A DNA stretch of 64,000 bases from Mediterraneibacter massiliensis (GTDB lineage: Bacteria; Bacillota; Clostridia; Lachnospirales; Lachnospiraceae), in assembly GCF_001487105.1 (NCBI RefSeq), contig NZ_LN913000.1, positions 372,001 through 436,000 on the forward strand, read 5' to 3'. This document shows, one piece after another, positions 34,368-43,839 of the stretch. Within the stretch, counting starts at the first letter, position 1; each line of letters starts with the position of its first letter. Made by a program: the position numbers and the translations under genes. The notes below the pieces were generated by a model, which saw nothing but the letters and a program-made list of their open reading frames with translations, did not search any database and was not told where the DNA came from.

Positions 34368-35306
34368 TTATTTTGTTAAGCGATACCGGGTAATGTTTTT
34401 CCAGTTTGCAGGAAATCCCATTTTTTCCAGTAAATCAGTATGTTCTATGTGGATCAGTTTTTCCGAAACATTATCTATTGACTTTGCCAGACGTTTTTTG
34501 AAAAGACGGAAATCTTTGTCGGGCAGTAAATATCGAAAAGCAATGACAACGGCAAATAAATCATTTTTTCCGTATTGATACTGGCTTCCCTGCATAGGGA
34601 TAGATAGTTTACGATGCAGTGGTAAATCAGAAATCGTATCTCGTGTGCGATAGGTAAAGAGCCGTTCACTGTGGGCACATACATTTCTGAATTTTGTAAG
34701 TACAGATAGAAATTGTTCCATCTGTTTTTGATTGATGATTCCAAAATTTTTACAGATTTTTGACTGTAACGATTGAGGAAAAACTTTATACATCTTAGAA
34801 AGATTACCAAACGTAAGGACAGAGACTAAAACCCAAAGGGGGATGTTTCCATAAGTGTCCCGCTGGTAATTGATAAATTCATAATCGGTAGTATTCGTTG
34901 CATACTTTAGGGTGGAAATCAATCGAGCTACTACTTTTTGATTGCGTCGGTTTGTATTATAGTTTGAACTATCCAGATAGGCGTCCTGTGATTCCCCATA
35001 CTTTTCCGTAAAATAATAGGACATAAGCGAACGGAGGTTACGTTCGATCTGGAGTAAATATTTAAAAAATAAATCTCGTAAATCAGAGTCGAATTCATAT
35101 AAAGCAACAATTTCCTCGAATGTTGTTCCATTTTTATATGTTTTTGTAAACGGAACTCGGAATAAGTGCTTGTACCCACCAATCAAAGGGAAATATCCGA
35201 TTTGTTTTAGCATAGCTTCTGCATAAGCTCGATCAGATATGATGATTCCTTTGTCCTCTAAATGTTGTATTTGCTGCTCAAAGCTGGCAAATGTTTTTTT
35301 CGTCAT
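34368..35306 (-). CDS. Abi family protein (AbiD/AbiF type, Abi_2) with HEPN motif
   Basis: The 312-residue protein begins MTKKTFASFEQQIQHLEDKG, typical of Abi_2 abortive-infection proteins. The HEPN ribonuclease motif R-N-x3-H appears in KFRNVCAHSE at about residue 215. Such proteins are thought to cut RNA on phage infection and halt the cell. The start at 35306 is preferred because the promoter at 35429-35401 lies beyond any longer frame and AGAGGT lies about 8 nt upstream. It stands alone on the minus strand between ICE scars and a two-component operon. Confidence 0.88.
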   Translation of the reverse strand: MTKKTFASFEQQIQHLEDKGIIISDRAYAEAMLKQIGYFPLIGGYKHLFRVPFTKTYKNGTTFEEIVALYEFDSDLRDLFFKYLLQIERNLRSLMSYYFTEKYGESQDAYLDSSNYNTNRRNQKVVARLISTLKYATNTTDYEFINYQRDTYGNIPLWVLVSVLTFGNLSKMYKVFPQSLQSKICKNFGIINQKQMEQFLSVLTKFRNVCAHSERLFTYRTRDTISDLPLHRKLSIPMQGSQYQYGKNDLFAVVIAFRYLLPDKDFRLFKKRLAKSIDNVSEKLIHIEHTDLLEKMGFPANWKNITRYRLTK

Positions 35307-35330
35307 AGTATTTACCTCTATATAACAAAA

Positions 35331-35355
35331 GAGGGAGAGACCCGCAGGCTCTCCC
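35331..35355 (-). terminator. Attenuator-like hairpin in the Abi leader
   Basis: On the minus strand GGGAGAGCC and GGTCTCTCCC form a GC-rich hairpin followed by CTCTTTTG, in the 90-nt leader between promoter and gene. It could limit read-through into this potentially toxic gene. Confidence 0.4.
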
Positions 35356-35400
35356 CCGGTCACGGGCTTCGCAAGTTTCCGCAACACGATCACTGAACCT

Positions 35401-35429
35401 AATATAACAAACCAATGTAAAAATGTCAA
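35401..35429 (-). promoter_or_regulatory. Promoter of the Abi gene
   Basis: On the minus strand TTGACA (35429-35424), 17 bp and TATATT (35406-35401) are close to consensus and point to the Abi gene. Confidence 0.7.
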
Positions 35430-35560
35430 CTGCTTCCGAAGGAATCTTCCACAGGAGATTTACAAAGGATTATAAGGTTCTAAGATAGTATATGCATTGG
35501 CTAGAAAAATAGTACATCAGAGAAATAGATGAAAAATGAATACAAAATAGATGGTATTTA

Positions 35561-35589
35561 TTGAGAAATCATTGTGTTTCTAGTATAAT
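35561..35589 (+). promoter_or_regulatory. Promoter of the LytTR/AgrC-type operon
   Basis: TTGAGA (35561-35566), 17 bp and TATAAT (35584-35589) lie about 30 nt upstream of the regulator start. Confidence 0.65.
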
Positions 35590-35619
35590 ATTCACGATAT
35601 TTTTTGAGAGGTGGATTGT

Positions 35620-36333
35620 GTGTATAATATTGTAATTTGTGATGATGAAGAAACACTCATTGATGAGTTGAAAGAAAATCTTATAAAATATGCCGCTGAA
35701 ACGAAGAAAGAGTTTTGCTTTTTTATCTATCACGACGGCAGCGAGTTATTGCAGGAATACAGGTCAGATTATGACCTGATTTTTATGGATATAAAGATGG
35801 AAAAACTAAACGGCTTAAAGACAGCGGAGGAAATTCGCAAGATGGACAGCACCGTTGGGCTTATTTTCTTAACCTCTTTGAAGAAATATGTATGGAGAGG
35901 TTATGAGTACGGTGCAGTCAATTATCTCTTAAAGCCTGTAAAATATAGCGTCTTAAAAATGGAACTTGACCGCTATTTTGCCCGCTATCAAGGGAAAGAA
36001 GAGCCGTATATGAGCTTTCAGAACGATAGCGGAAAGTATAAGGTGCTGTATAAAAATCTTTGCTATGCGGAAACCGATAAGAGAAATGTTATGCTTCATT
36101 TTGAGGGACAAAAGCAGATTATTTATAAAAATATGAAAGAAGTATCTGCCCTTCTCTTAGCACATCCGCAGTTTGCCTGTCCGCACCAGAGCTTTGTAGT
36201 CAATATGGCTTATGTGAAAAGTGTGGAGAGCTTGGAACTTGTGATGACCACAGGAGAGCATATTCCAATCAGTCAGCCGAAGCGTAAAGATTTTATGATG
36301 AAACTGACGGACTTTTGGGGGGATATGCTATAA
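35620..36333 (+). CDS. LytTR family response regulator
   Basis: The 237-residue protein has a receiver domain (MYNIVICDDEE, phospho-acceptor D57 in YDLIFMDIKM, lysine in NYLLKPVK) and a C-terminal LytTR DNA-binding domain (about residues 135-237, with PHQSFVVNMAYVKSV). The GTG at 35620 is preferred to the GTG at 35611, which overlaps the GAGAGGTGG ribosome site. Its TAA overlaps the kinase ATG. LytTR regulators paired with AgrC-like kinases usually respond to peptides. Confidence 0.92.
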   Translation: MYNIVICDDEETLIDELKENLIKYAAETKKEFCFFIYHDGSELLQEYRSDYDLIFMDIKMEKLNGLKTAEEIRKMDSTVGLIFLTSLKKYVWRGYEYGAVNYLLKPVKYSVLKMELDRYFARYQGKEEPYMSFQNDSGKYKVLYKNLCYAETDKRNVMLHFEGQKQIIYKNMKEVSALLLAHPQFACPHQSFVVNMAYVKSVESLELVMTTGEHIPISQPKRKDFMMKLTDFWGDML

Positions 36334-37625
36334 TGTGGATTTATCAATGTTTAGACATAATATCGACACTGACTGAAGTATTGGGATTATATTTGGTTAG
36401 CACATTATTTTGTAAAAACCCAAGATTTAGCACTTTTATAAATAAATGGATTATTATTGGTGGTAACTTTGCACTTGTATATGTTTTAACATGGTGTACT
36501 GAGTTAGGAGCATATAAAATTCCATTGCTTTTTATTATTTCAGTAATTATGTTAAAAATATGTTATAGAGACTCTATATATTGTTGCATCATTAGTGAAG
36601 AAGTGCGATTTATGACAGTAGTATTATTGTCCGAAGGAATAGGTCTGCTTTTAGGAAATTATCTATATGGAGAAAATATGATTCTCTGGATAGAGGGATA
36701 TTCTTTATTAAGATGGGAAATATATATTATCACTTTAGTAGTACGACTTTTATCTTTTTTTGCCTTATATAGAATCTATAGAAAGTTTACAAATCAGTTT
36801 CGTGTTAAAGATTTTTTAATAATTACCATTGTTTTTATTATCGGAATGCTGAGTTATCTGTATGGTAGTGTTGGGCATTTGAATATACATAAAGTAGAAG
36901 ATTTCATTTATTATATCATTACATCTTTATTACCGACACTTTTTATTCTGTTTTTTGTGTATGTACAAAATACGATACATATTAGAGAGCAAGAGCAAAA
37001 AGATAAAATGCAGATTGCACAGCTTGAACAGCAATTTGCCTACTATCAGGAAAAACTCAAAGATGAGGAAAAGGTACGCTCTGTTTATCACGATATGAAA
37101 AATCATCTGGTTGTCTTACAAAGACAAATCAACTCTCCCGAAACGGCAGAAATGGTTGAAAAGTTGCGATCGCAGGTGGTTATGTACGAGGACTATGAGC
37201 ATACGGGTAACGATATTCTTGACATTATTTTGAAAGAAAAATCGGAAAAGGCAAGGGAAAAGCATATCGCCTTATCCGTAACCGCTGATCTTAATGGTGT
37301 AGACTTTATTGAACCTTTGGACATCAGTACCATTTTCGGAAACGGACTTGATAACGCCATAGAAGCGAGTGAAAAACTTCCCGAAGAACAGAGGGCAATC
37401 CTAGTGAAAGCTGGGAAAATGCAAAATTTCTTTTCTATATTGATTGAAAATAACTGCTTGCAGAGCAGCAATAACACAAAAAAACGTACAACTAAAAGTG
37501 ATGATTTTCTTCATGGTTTTGGTATATCTAATATGAGAAAAGCTGCTGAAAAATACGGAGGTCAGTTGCTAACCAAATGTGAGAATGAGAAATTCATATT
37601 GAAAATCTTAATCCCAATTCCATAA
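36333..37625 (+). CDS. AgrC-like sensor histidine kinase (GHKL)
   Basis: The 430-residue kinase has about six N-terminal membrane spans (residues 1-215), a coiled linker, the HPK10-type phospho-acceptor in YHDMKNHLVVLQ and a GHKL ATPase domain (FGNGLDNAIEAS, then HGFGISNMRKAAEKYGG). ATG 36333 overlaps the regulator stop (TAATG). Codon use in the membrane part is more AT-rich than in the rest. A terminator follows, then the ABC exporter genes. Confidence 0.9.
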   Translation: MWIYQCLDIISTLTEVLGLYLVSTLFCKNPRFSTFINKWIIIGGNFALVYVLTWCTELGAYKIPLLFIISVIMLKICYRDSIYCCIISEEVRFMTVVLLSEGIGLLLGNYLYGENMILWIEGYSLLRWEIYIITLVVRLLSFFALYRIYRKFTNQFRVKDFLIITIVFIIGMLSYLYGSVGHLNIHKVEDFIYYIITSLLPTLFILFFVYVQNTIHIREQEQKDKMQIAQLEQQFAYYQEKLKDEEKVRSVYHDMKNHLVVLQRQINSPETAEMVEKLRSQVVMYEDYEHTGNDILDIILKEKSEKAREKHIALSVTADLNGVDFIEPLDISTIFGNGLDNAIEASEKLPEEQRAILVKAGKMQNFFSILIENNCLQSSNNTKKRTTKSDDFLHGFGISNMRKAAEKYGGQLLTKCENEKFILKILIPIP

Positions 37626-37644
37626 TAAAAATATTATTTATGAG

Positions 37645-37676
37645 CCTGTTGTCTCTTACGGACAGCAGGTTTTTTT
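37645..37676 (+). terminator. Intrinsic terminator after the two-component operon
   Basis: CCTGTTGTC (37645-37653) pairs with GACAGCAGG (37661-37669), one G-U pair, followed by seven T. Confidence 0.8.
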
Positions 37677-37784
37677 GTGTACATATTAGAATTTACGCTT
37701 TCAGTATTAGAAACTGCGTCTGGTCTTGTATCTTTTATTTAACAGGATATGATGAATGTATCAGTAATATCAAGGAGGATAAAA

Positions 37785-38546
37785 ATGATGCTGCAAGTAA
37801 ATCATTTATTTAAAAGTTATCAGACTGGAAAAGTTACTTATCCAGTATTAAAAGATGTTTGTTTTGAAGTGAACAAGGGGGAATTTGTCGGAATCATGGG
37901 AGCATCCGGAAGTGGAAAGACAACGATGTTAAACTGTATTTCCTGTTTTCTTCCCTTTGATAAGGGAGAAATCCGTCTGAAAGGTACGCAGCTTTCCCAG
38001 TTGGACGAAGGACAGATTGCCAAGGTGCGTAACGAACAGTTGGGGTTCGTGTTTCAGGACTTTATGCTGTTAGATGGTCTTACGGTATTTGAAAATGTAT
38101 GTGTGCCAAAAGTTATCAAAAATGAACCGTACAAACCAATGGAAAAGAAAGCCAGAGAATTGTTGAAGATGTTTGGGATTGAGCATATTGCAGATAAGTT
38201 TCCGGCAGAGATATCCGGGGGACAAAAGCAGCGAGTGGCAGTAGCACGTTCTCTTATGAACGATCCATTACTTATTTTGGCTGATGAACCTACGGGAAAT
38301 CTGGATAGTCGTTCCAGCGAAGCAGTTATACAGGCATTTATCGAGGCGAAGGAGCAACTGGGAGCAACGACACTTATGGTAACACATGATACTTTTTCTG
38401 CCAGTTATTGTGACCGGGTAATCATGATGAAAGATGGCTCCGTTCACTCAGAATTGGTCAACCACGGAGATCGAAAAGCGTTTTTAGAAGATTTACTAAA
38501 TGTACTCCGGGAACTGAATGGTGGTGATGATCATGACGCTGCTTAA
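37785..38546 (+). CDS. ABC transporter ATP-binding protein (BceA/MacB type)
   Basis: The 253-residue ATPase has Walker A GASGSGKTT, Q-loop FVFQDFMLL, signature ISGGQKQRVAVARSL, Walker B LILADEPTGNLDS and H-loop VTHD. The DEPTGNLDS form is typical of the MacB/BceA group. The start at 37785 is set by AAGGAGG. It overlaps its permease gene. With the adjacent sensor pair it probably gives protection against, or export of, a peptide antibiotic. Confidence 0.93.
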   Translation: MMLQVNHLFKSYQTGKVTYPVLKDVCFEVNKGEFVGIMGASGSGKTTMLNCISCFLPFDKGEIRLKGTQLSQLDEGQIAKVRNEQLGFVFQDFMLLDGLTVFENVCVPKVIKNEPYKPMEKKARELLKMFGIEHIADKFPAEISGGQKQRVAVARSLMNDPLLILADEPTGNLDSRSSEAVIQAFIEAKEQLGATTLMVTHDTFSASYCDRVIMMKDGSVHSELVNHGDRKAFLEDLLNVLRELNGGDDHDAA

Positions 38547-40656
38547 TATTCTGCAAAAAATAAAGAAATATAATAAAGGAAATTATCGTCAGTTTTCATT
38601 GTGTTTTGCAATGTCTGTAATGCTGGTGTCAGCACTTACTCTTTTTATGACTAGTCCATTTGTTATGAGCCGCCTGCCGGTAGGTGGAGATTCAAGGAAA
38701 ATGTTGTACATGGTTTATGCGGTGGCGGTCATCGGATGTGTGTTGTTCACTGTTTATGCGACCAGCCTGTTTTTGAGATTTAAAAGCAGGGAGATCGGTG
38801 TGTTATTGGCATTAGGAACAGATAAGAGAACATTGACGAAAACTTTGATGAAAGAAATAGGGGGGCTGACTGTAAAAATAGCAGTTCTCAGTATTCTGGC
38901 AGGTGCATTGCTTTCATTTGGGATTGGTAAGCTCTATGAATCTATGATTCAAAGTGCAGGAGGAGACCACTTTGGCTTTTCGATTTTAGGAATCGGTATT
39001 TCCGTTTTGTTTTTTCTGATTGTAGGTGCAATGATTATGATGATGACATCACGATTTATGAAACGTGCGAATGTCATTGAAATTTTAAATGAGGAACGGC
39101 GAAACGAACCAATAAAACAACAAGTAGGGGAGAGATATCTACTGACAGGAGTTATTTGCGTAGTTGTGGGGATTTTCAGCGGTCTTGTTGTTCCGTATTT
39201 AGTATCTGTTATCTGGAAAATGAAACTGGGAGCATATATGTATGGATTTTATCTGCTGGTATTGATTGGGTTGTATAGGATCATGGTATATTCTGTGGCA
39301 GTTCATAAGCGTGGAAGAAAACCGCAGAAGTATTATAAGAATCTGATCTCCTTTGGTTTGATGAAATTTCAGGGGATTTCCGTTGTCAGAAATATGCTGA
39401 TCATTACGTTGCTTTTGGCGGGAACCCTGTTTGCAGTCTTTTTTTCAGTAGCAAATTATATACAGGGTTCAATGACCGCATCAACGGAAGCGAATGACAT
39501 CTCATATCAATATCTGGGTGGTGCAGATGGATTGACGGAGGAGAAGGTAAAAGACCTTGCCTCAGAATATCAGGTACAGATAGAAGATTACAGAGAAGCA
39601 GAATTTATCCGCTTATTGGGAAGTGGTGTTTGCAGAGAAAATTATGACAAAGATGGTAAGTTAATTGAGGAATACCGTGAAAAGGATTTTTATAAGAATT
39701 TCATTAGTGCTACTGTATTTTCAGAGGTAACAGGACTTAAAGTAACGGTGGAACCGGGAACATATCAGTACATCAGCAGGGAAGGAAATTCGGAAAGTTA
39801 TTGGTTTTTGCCGGAGGATCTGGATAGGGCAGAAAATACGACAACCGGGAACATACAGGAGCTGATTTATGCCGGAACAGTGGAATATAGCAGTTTTTTC
39901 TGGAATCGGGGACAGGATGGAAGTGCGGCATATATTTTAAATGATACCGATTATGAGAAACTAAAAGAAGGCATTTCTGAAGAATTGACACTTCGCCATG
40001 TGTTATTTAATCTGACAGAAGAGGGAGATGCTTATGGCTTTTCTAAAAAACTATATGGAGAATATTGCAATTCTGTTCCAGATAATATGAGGGTTATGAG
40101 CAACTATGATGAGTACAGAGCATCTGTTGATAAAGACTACGAATACGGAGAAACAGTGGAATTATATCCTGACAGACCGGAAATGGAAGTAGACTGGAAG
40201 TATGCTCCGGTATTTGTTCCGCTTCAGGAAAAGATTTTCATTTTAACTTATGCTACCCTGTTATTGGTATTTGTTTTTGTGGCATTCATCTGCCTGATAG
40301 CTGCCGGAGTGATTGGTTATACAAGAAGCATGACGGTAGCCTGCAAGAGTAAGCGGGTTTTGGTGGATGTACAGAAATTGGGAGCAGACAGAAACTATTT
40401 GACGGGCATTTTAAAGATGCAGATAAAAAAGGTATTTGTACTTCCTACTATTATAGCAATCATTATAATGTTTGCGTACTATATGCTTGTTTTATGGCAG
40501 AATGATGGATGTATTAATGCTCAGGAATATCCGGTGATTCTAATAAATGCAGGAATCTGTCTGGTATTGGGTGGATATCAGTATGTGATATACAGGTGCT
40601 CGTTAAAGAAAGCGGAAGAAGTTGTATTTGATTCAAATATGAAAGTGATTCAATAA
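38533..40656 (+). CDS. FtsX-like ABC transporter permease (BceB type)
   Basis: The permease of about 707 residues has membrane spans near residues 20-40, 60-80, 105-135, 150-180, 215-240 and 245-265, then 290-320. A large extracytoplasmic domain (about 325-560) and three final spans (575-700) follow. An FtsX domain motif is seen early (LRFKSREIGVLLALGTDKRT). The single long outer domain is the BceB hallmark, where bacitracin-like or lantibiotic ligands bind. Start is uncertain among ATGs at 38518, 38527 and 38533; the last fits best. Confidence 0.88.
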   Translation: MTLLNILQKIKKYNKGNYRQFSLCFAMSVMLVSALTLFMTSPFVMSRLPVGGDSRKMLYMVYAVAVIGCVLFTVYATSLFLRFKSREIGVLLALGTDKRTLTKTLMKEIGGLTVKIAVLSILAGALLSFGIGKLYESMIQSAGGDHFGFSILGIGISVLFFLIVGAMIMMMTSRFMKRANVIEILNEERRNEPIKQQVGERYLLTGVICVVVGIFSGLVVPYLVSVIWKMKLGAYMYGFYLLVLIGLYRIMVYSVAVHKRGRKPQKYYKNLISFGLMKFQGISVVRNMLIITLLLAGTLFAVFFSVANYIQGSMTASTEANDISYQYLGGADGLTEEKVKDLASEYQVQIEDYREAEFIRLLGSGVCRENYDKDGKLIEEYREKDFYKNFISATVFSEVTGLKVTVEPGTYQYISREGNSESYWFLPEDLDRAENTTTGNIQELIYAGTVEYSSFFWNRGQDGSAAYILNDTDYEKLKEGISEELTLRHVLFNLTEEGDAYGFSKKLYGEYCNSVPDNMRVMSNYDEYRASVDKDYEYGETVELYPDRPEMEVDWKYAPVFVPLQEKIFILTYATLLLVFVFVAFICLIAAGVIGYTRSMTVACKSKRVLVDVQKLGADRNYLTGILKMQIKKVFVLPTIIAIIIMFAYYMLVLWQNDGCINAQEYPVILINAGICLVLGGYQYVIYRCSLKKAEEVVFDSNMKVIQ

Positions 40657-40675
40657 AAAGACAGGGGGAAAACTT

Positions 40676-41140
40676 GTGCGAGAATACAAATTGAAAATCA
40701 AAGGCGGAAGTGATTTTGTAATCGTATCTCCAAAAGTAATCGCTGCTTTAGTGAAAGAGATTTACAATACTCCTCAAAAAGAACTGTCTGTTGCTGTGGA
40801 AAGAATCATGCCAGAGGACTTCACGCAGTATTTAATGAGAGTGATCAATAGCAATCGTTATACCAATGACCAGTTTCGATTTCGTAAGATTTTAGAAGAT
40901 CCGATTACCAATCAACATATCTATCAAATTCTTCAGGAACAGCTTGGTGAAATGAGGATGGATGATAATTCATGTTTTGAATATTTTGAATTGGAAAGTG
41001 TAGATGGTGAGGCTGGAATTAACATGGAATGTAGTGAAGCTTTCTTTTGGGCATGTAAAGATTGTGCAGCAAGATTTGTATATATGTTTCCGGGTGGAGG
41101 TCAGGAGCGTATCGTTGTGGAATATCTGAAAGAAAATTAA
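40676..41140 (+). CDS. Hypothetical protein
   Basis: The 154-residue soluble protein begins REYKLKIKGGSDFVIVSPKV after a GTG start; CAGGGGGAAA lies about 6 nt upstream. A C-terminal CKDCAARFVYMFPGGG segment is the only conspicuous feature. It follows the permease by 19 bp and is probably cotranscribed. I recognise no family. Confidence 0.65.
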   Translation: MREYKLKIKGGSDFVIVSPKVIAALVKEIYNTPQKELSVAVERIMPEDFTQYLMRVINSNRYTNDQFRFRKILEDPITNQHIYQILQEQLGEMRMDDNSCFEYFELESVDGEAGINMECSEAFFWACKDCAARFVYMFPGGGQERIVVEYLKEN

Positions 41141-41200
41141 TGGAGAAATCTATGAGCATAGCTAAAGAATTAGATTGAAGAACCAATCCTTGTACTGGCA

Positions 41201-41239
41201 AGAGGGCGACAGCAAAAAATACTGCCGCCCTTCTTTTAA
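41201..41239. terminator. Bidirectional terminator between exporter operon and mobilizable element
   Basis: AGGGCGACAG and CTGCCGCCCT pair around an A-rich loop, followed on the + strand by TCTTTT. Confidence 0.55.
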
Positions 41240-41330
41240 CGGTTTGTCCAGTAAAGAGTGTTCAGATAATATCGGATTCCAAGATATATTCCCTGTATAA
41301 ATAGTAAAAGGAACAAAAGATTTATAGGCA

Positions 41331-42197
41331 TTACTTTTTGATGGATTCTCCAAAATAAATGATGACAGCAGCACTTGTCAGTATCATCAGTAGAGTAATA
41401 ACATCCCAACAGTTTTTCTTATATAATTCTATAACCTTTATTTCTGTCAGTATCACCAGAATACCGGTTCCTGCTACGCATATTCCAACAACCAATATCA
41501 GCAATAACCAATATATGATTCCGGCTATAAACGCATTGGGAATTTTTATACTAATCTGTGCCACAGATTGCCCGACATCAATCGTCCAACCTATAAAAGT
41601 TTGTATGAATGACGCTGCATCATGGAAGAATGATTTGCAATCGGAAAGAAACACATCTGACTGTACTGCCTGAAAAAGAGTGGTTGTCAGCGAATACCAT
41701 GCAAGAAGGAACAAGGTTGTTTGGAATATTACCGTTTTTGCTTTATACTGTCCTGCAAGTCGCTCTTTTTGTGTTTCGTATTTCGCTTTTTCATTCTGAT
41801 AGGCTGTCCGGTCACAGGCTTCACATTTTTCATAGAGTACCGGCTTTTCTACCGGTATCTCTACGATTTTCTGATGTGTCCGGGCATAATCCCGTTGTTG
41901 TGTTAAGCATCGTATTTTATCTTGACATTCCCCTATCGTGACGTTTGCGCTTCGCAGCTTCTCTTTCTCGATCTGCAATGCTCTGTCTGCCAGCTTCAAG
42001 TCGTTCTTTAATGCTTGAATATTCCCGGCTCTGTTCTCTTTGTTTAATTTCTCGTTCAAGGTCAGAGATTCGCTGAGCTGCGTCTTCAGTTCCACGATAA
42101 GCTGGTCTTTCTGTTCCAGTTCTTCTTGTATCTCCTCGGTCAAGAGCAGAAGTTCTTCCAACTGTTCGTCGTTCTTTGATTCTCTGGATTCGTTCAT
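41331..42197 (-). CDS. Coiled-coil membrane protein (DUF6040-like)
   Basis: The 288-residue protein has a long N-terminal coiled coil (residues 1-110), a C-x2-C pair (KCEACDR), and about four membrane spans (about 155-178, 215-235, 236-255 and 265-284). I associate it with DUF6040, a family found next to MobA/MobL relaxases. Its first 281 bp overlap the relaxase 3' end in another frame. A purine-rich GGAAGGGA lies upstream of the ATG. A role at the cell-membrane step of mobilization is plausible but unproven. Confidence 0.75.
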   Translation of the reverse strand: MNESRESKNDEQLEELLLLTEEIQEELEQKDQLIVELKTQLSESLTLNEKLNKENRAGNIQALKNDLKLADRALQIEKEKLRSANVTIGECQDKIRCLTQQRDYARTHQKIVEIPVEKPVLYEKCEACDRTAYQNEKAKYETQKERLAGQYKAKTVIFQTTLFLLAWYSLTTTLFQAVQSDVFLSDCKSFFHDAASFIQTFIGWTIDVGQSVAQISIKIPNAFIAGIIYWLLLILVVGICVAGTGILVILTEIKVIELYKKNCWDVITLLMILTSAAVIIYFGESIKK

Positions 42198-43638
42198 CTA
42201 TATCACGTCCCTTCCTTATTTGCTGTTCCAGTTCAGCAATTCGGTGTTCTGTTTCAGCAATAAACTGTTTTCGCTGTTCAGCTTCTGTGCCAATTTCTGC
42301 CATTGCTGATTTTCGTTTTCCAAAAGTTCTATCTTCGTTTTCTGTTCTTCCATCTTGGAAAGCAGTTCCTCGGTATTTGGCAAAATGTTGAGCAGCTCGG
42401 ATAACTCGCTGTTTAATTTTTGCAATTTCTGATTCTGTTCCTGCATAAGAGAGAGTTGGGTGTCCCAGTTCTGCATTTCCAGAATCATTTCTGTCATTAA
42501 GGTCTGCTGTTCTTCGATTTGCCCAATCATGGACTCCATTAAGGGTATAATTTCCCGGCTTTCTTCTAATGTCATTTAATCGCTCCTTCCATAATGATAA
42601 TGCACCCGATACTTTTCCAAAGGTGTCCAGTATCTTTTGCAATAACGTGTTTTGTTGTTTTATGATTTGATTTTCCGCTACTTTCCACGAACCTTTTATT
42701 TCCTGCCCGATAAGAAACTTTTGTTCAATCTTTCTTGCGTCAGCACCTTCATGGATGGTAGGAATCTGGAGTTTTCCCTGTTTTTCATAAGAACGGTGAT
42801 CGACCTGATTATGCAAAGGAAGATGTTCATTACACACCTTTGCCCACTCACTCCGCCATAGTTCACAATTTTTTGGATTGTTCCATCCAGTAGCATCGGT
42901 CAGCACCCGTTTCCATTGCAGGCGGTTTCTTGCACCAATCTTCTGAATTCCGTTTTCGTCTAATACAGGGATACGGATTCCATGACGGTCAGGGTTTTTC
43001 TTATCCTGCCACCAGTTCGGATGGGATTCATCAATCACGATATTTCCGTTTTTATTTCTGACAAAATCCCAATCCTTGACTTCTTTCTTTCCCCAAGAAT
43101 GATCCGGGTTAAAAGGACGCATCGTCAGAAGCAGATGGACATGGGGGTTGCCATCCCCTTTATCGTGGATACTCCAATCAGCGCACATTCCTCTATCTAC
43201 AAAAGTTTTTTGGATATAGTCAGTTGTATATTGAATTTGTTCCTGTCTGTTCCATTCTTTGGGAAGGGCAAATTCAAATGACCTGCCAAGTTGGGCATCC
43301 GCACTTTTTTCAATCTTCAATACCTCATTCCATAACCTCTGTTTCTGAAATGTGATTTTAAATTTTTATAAAGCAGCTTCTTTATCTGCTGACCTTTTGT
43401 ATCGGACAGATTTTTGAAAGCGTTTTATATTTTCTTCTGGTACTATCTGCCATTCAGGAGGTGCGTTTTCACACATCATCAGCCGGGTGTAGACCACTTC
43501 TTTTTTAGAAGTGTAATAACTGATTCTCCCGGTTTCCTCGTTTTTCATCACATCCCCATTGAGATATGCGGAAGCGGAGATAACAGATTTTCCTTTACTT
43601 CGTCCAACTATTTTGATTGTGTAATGAAAAATCGCCAT
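41917..43638 (-). pseudogene. mobA: MobA/MobL (MobQ) relaxase interrupted by one in-frame TAA
   Basis: The frame from 43638 encodes MAIFHYTIKIVGRSKGKSV with catalytic Y25 in SASAYLNGD. It stops at TAA 43366-43368 (residue 91) and then continues in the same frame (KFKITFQKQRLWNEVLKIEK) to 41917. The histidine metal motif HDKGDGNPHVHLLLTMRP lies in the second part. One nonsense codon therefore separates nucleophile from metal site. A TTG at 43320 could restart the rest. The C-terminus is charged coiled coil and is overlapped by two other genes. Total would be 573 residues. Confidence 0.85.
42216..42575 (-). CDS. Coiled-coil protein nested inside the relaxase gene
   Basis: The 119-residue Gln/Glu/Leu-rich coiled coil begins MTLEESREIIPLMESMIGQI. 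It lies entirely within the relaxase coding region in a different frame. AAGGAG stands 8 nt before its ATG, an excellent site, and the DUF6040-like gene starts 18 bp after its stop in the same frame. This supports true expression of an overprinted gene. Confidence 0.65.
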   Translation of the reverse strand: MTLEESREIIPLMESMIGQIEEQQTLMTEMILEMQNWDTQLSLMQEQNQKLQKLNSELSELLNILPNTEELLSKMEEQKTKIELLENENQQWQKLAQKLNSENSLLLKQNTELLNWNSK

Positions 43639-43839
43639 GTCTGGATTCCTCCTTTCCGCACATCCGGCATAGATTTCCGGCAACAATGCTTTCGATTTTA
43701 GAAAAGACAGCATTGCCGGAACGCCCTCTGCGTAAGAGTGCCTCCTGCGGCATGAGCAGGTCTGGCTGAAAGCCCCGCCGACGGAACGAGCCCGGCAAGC
43801 GTGAGCGCAGACCGGTTGCCATTTGTGGCAAACTTATTG

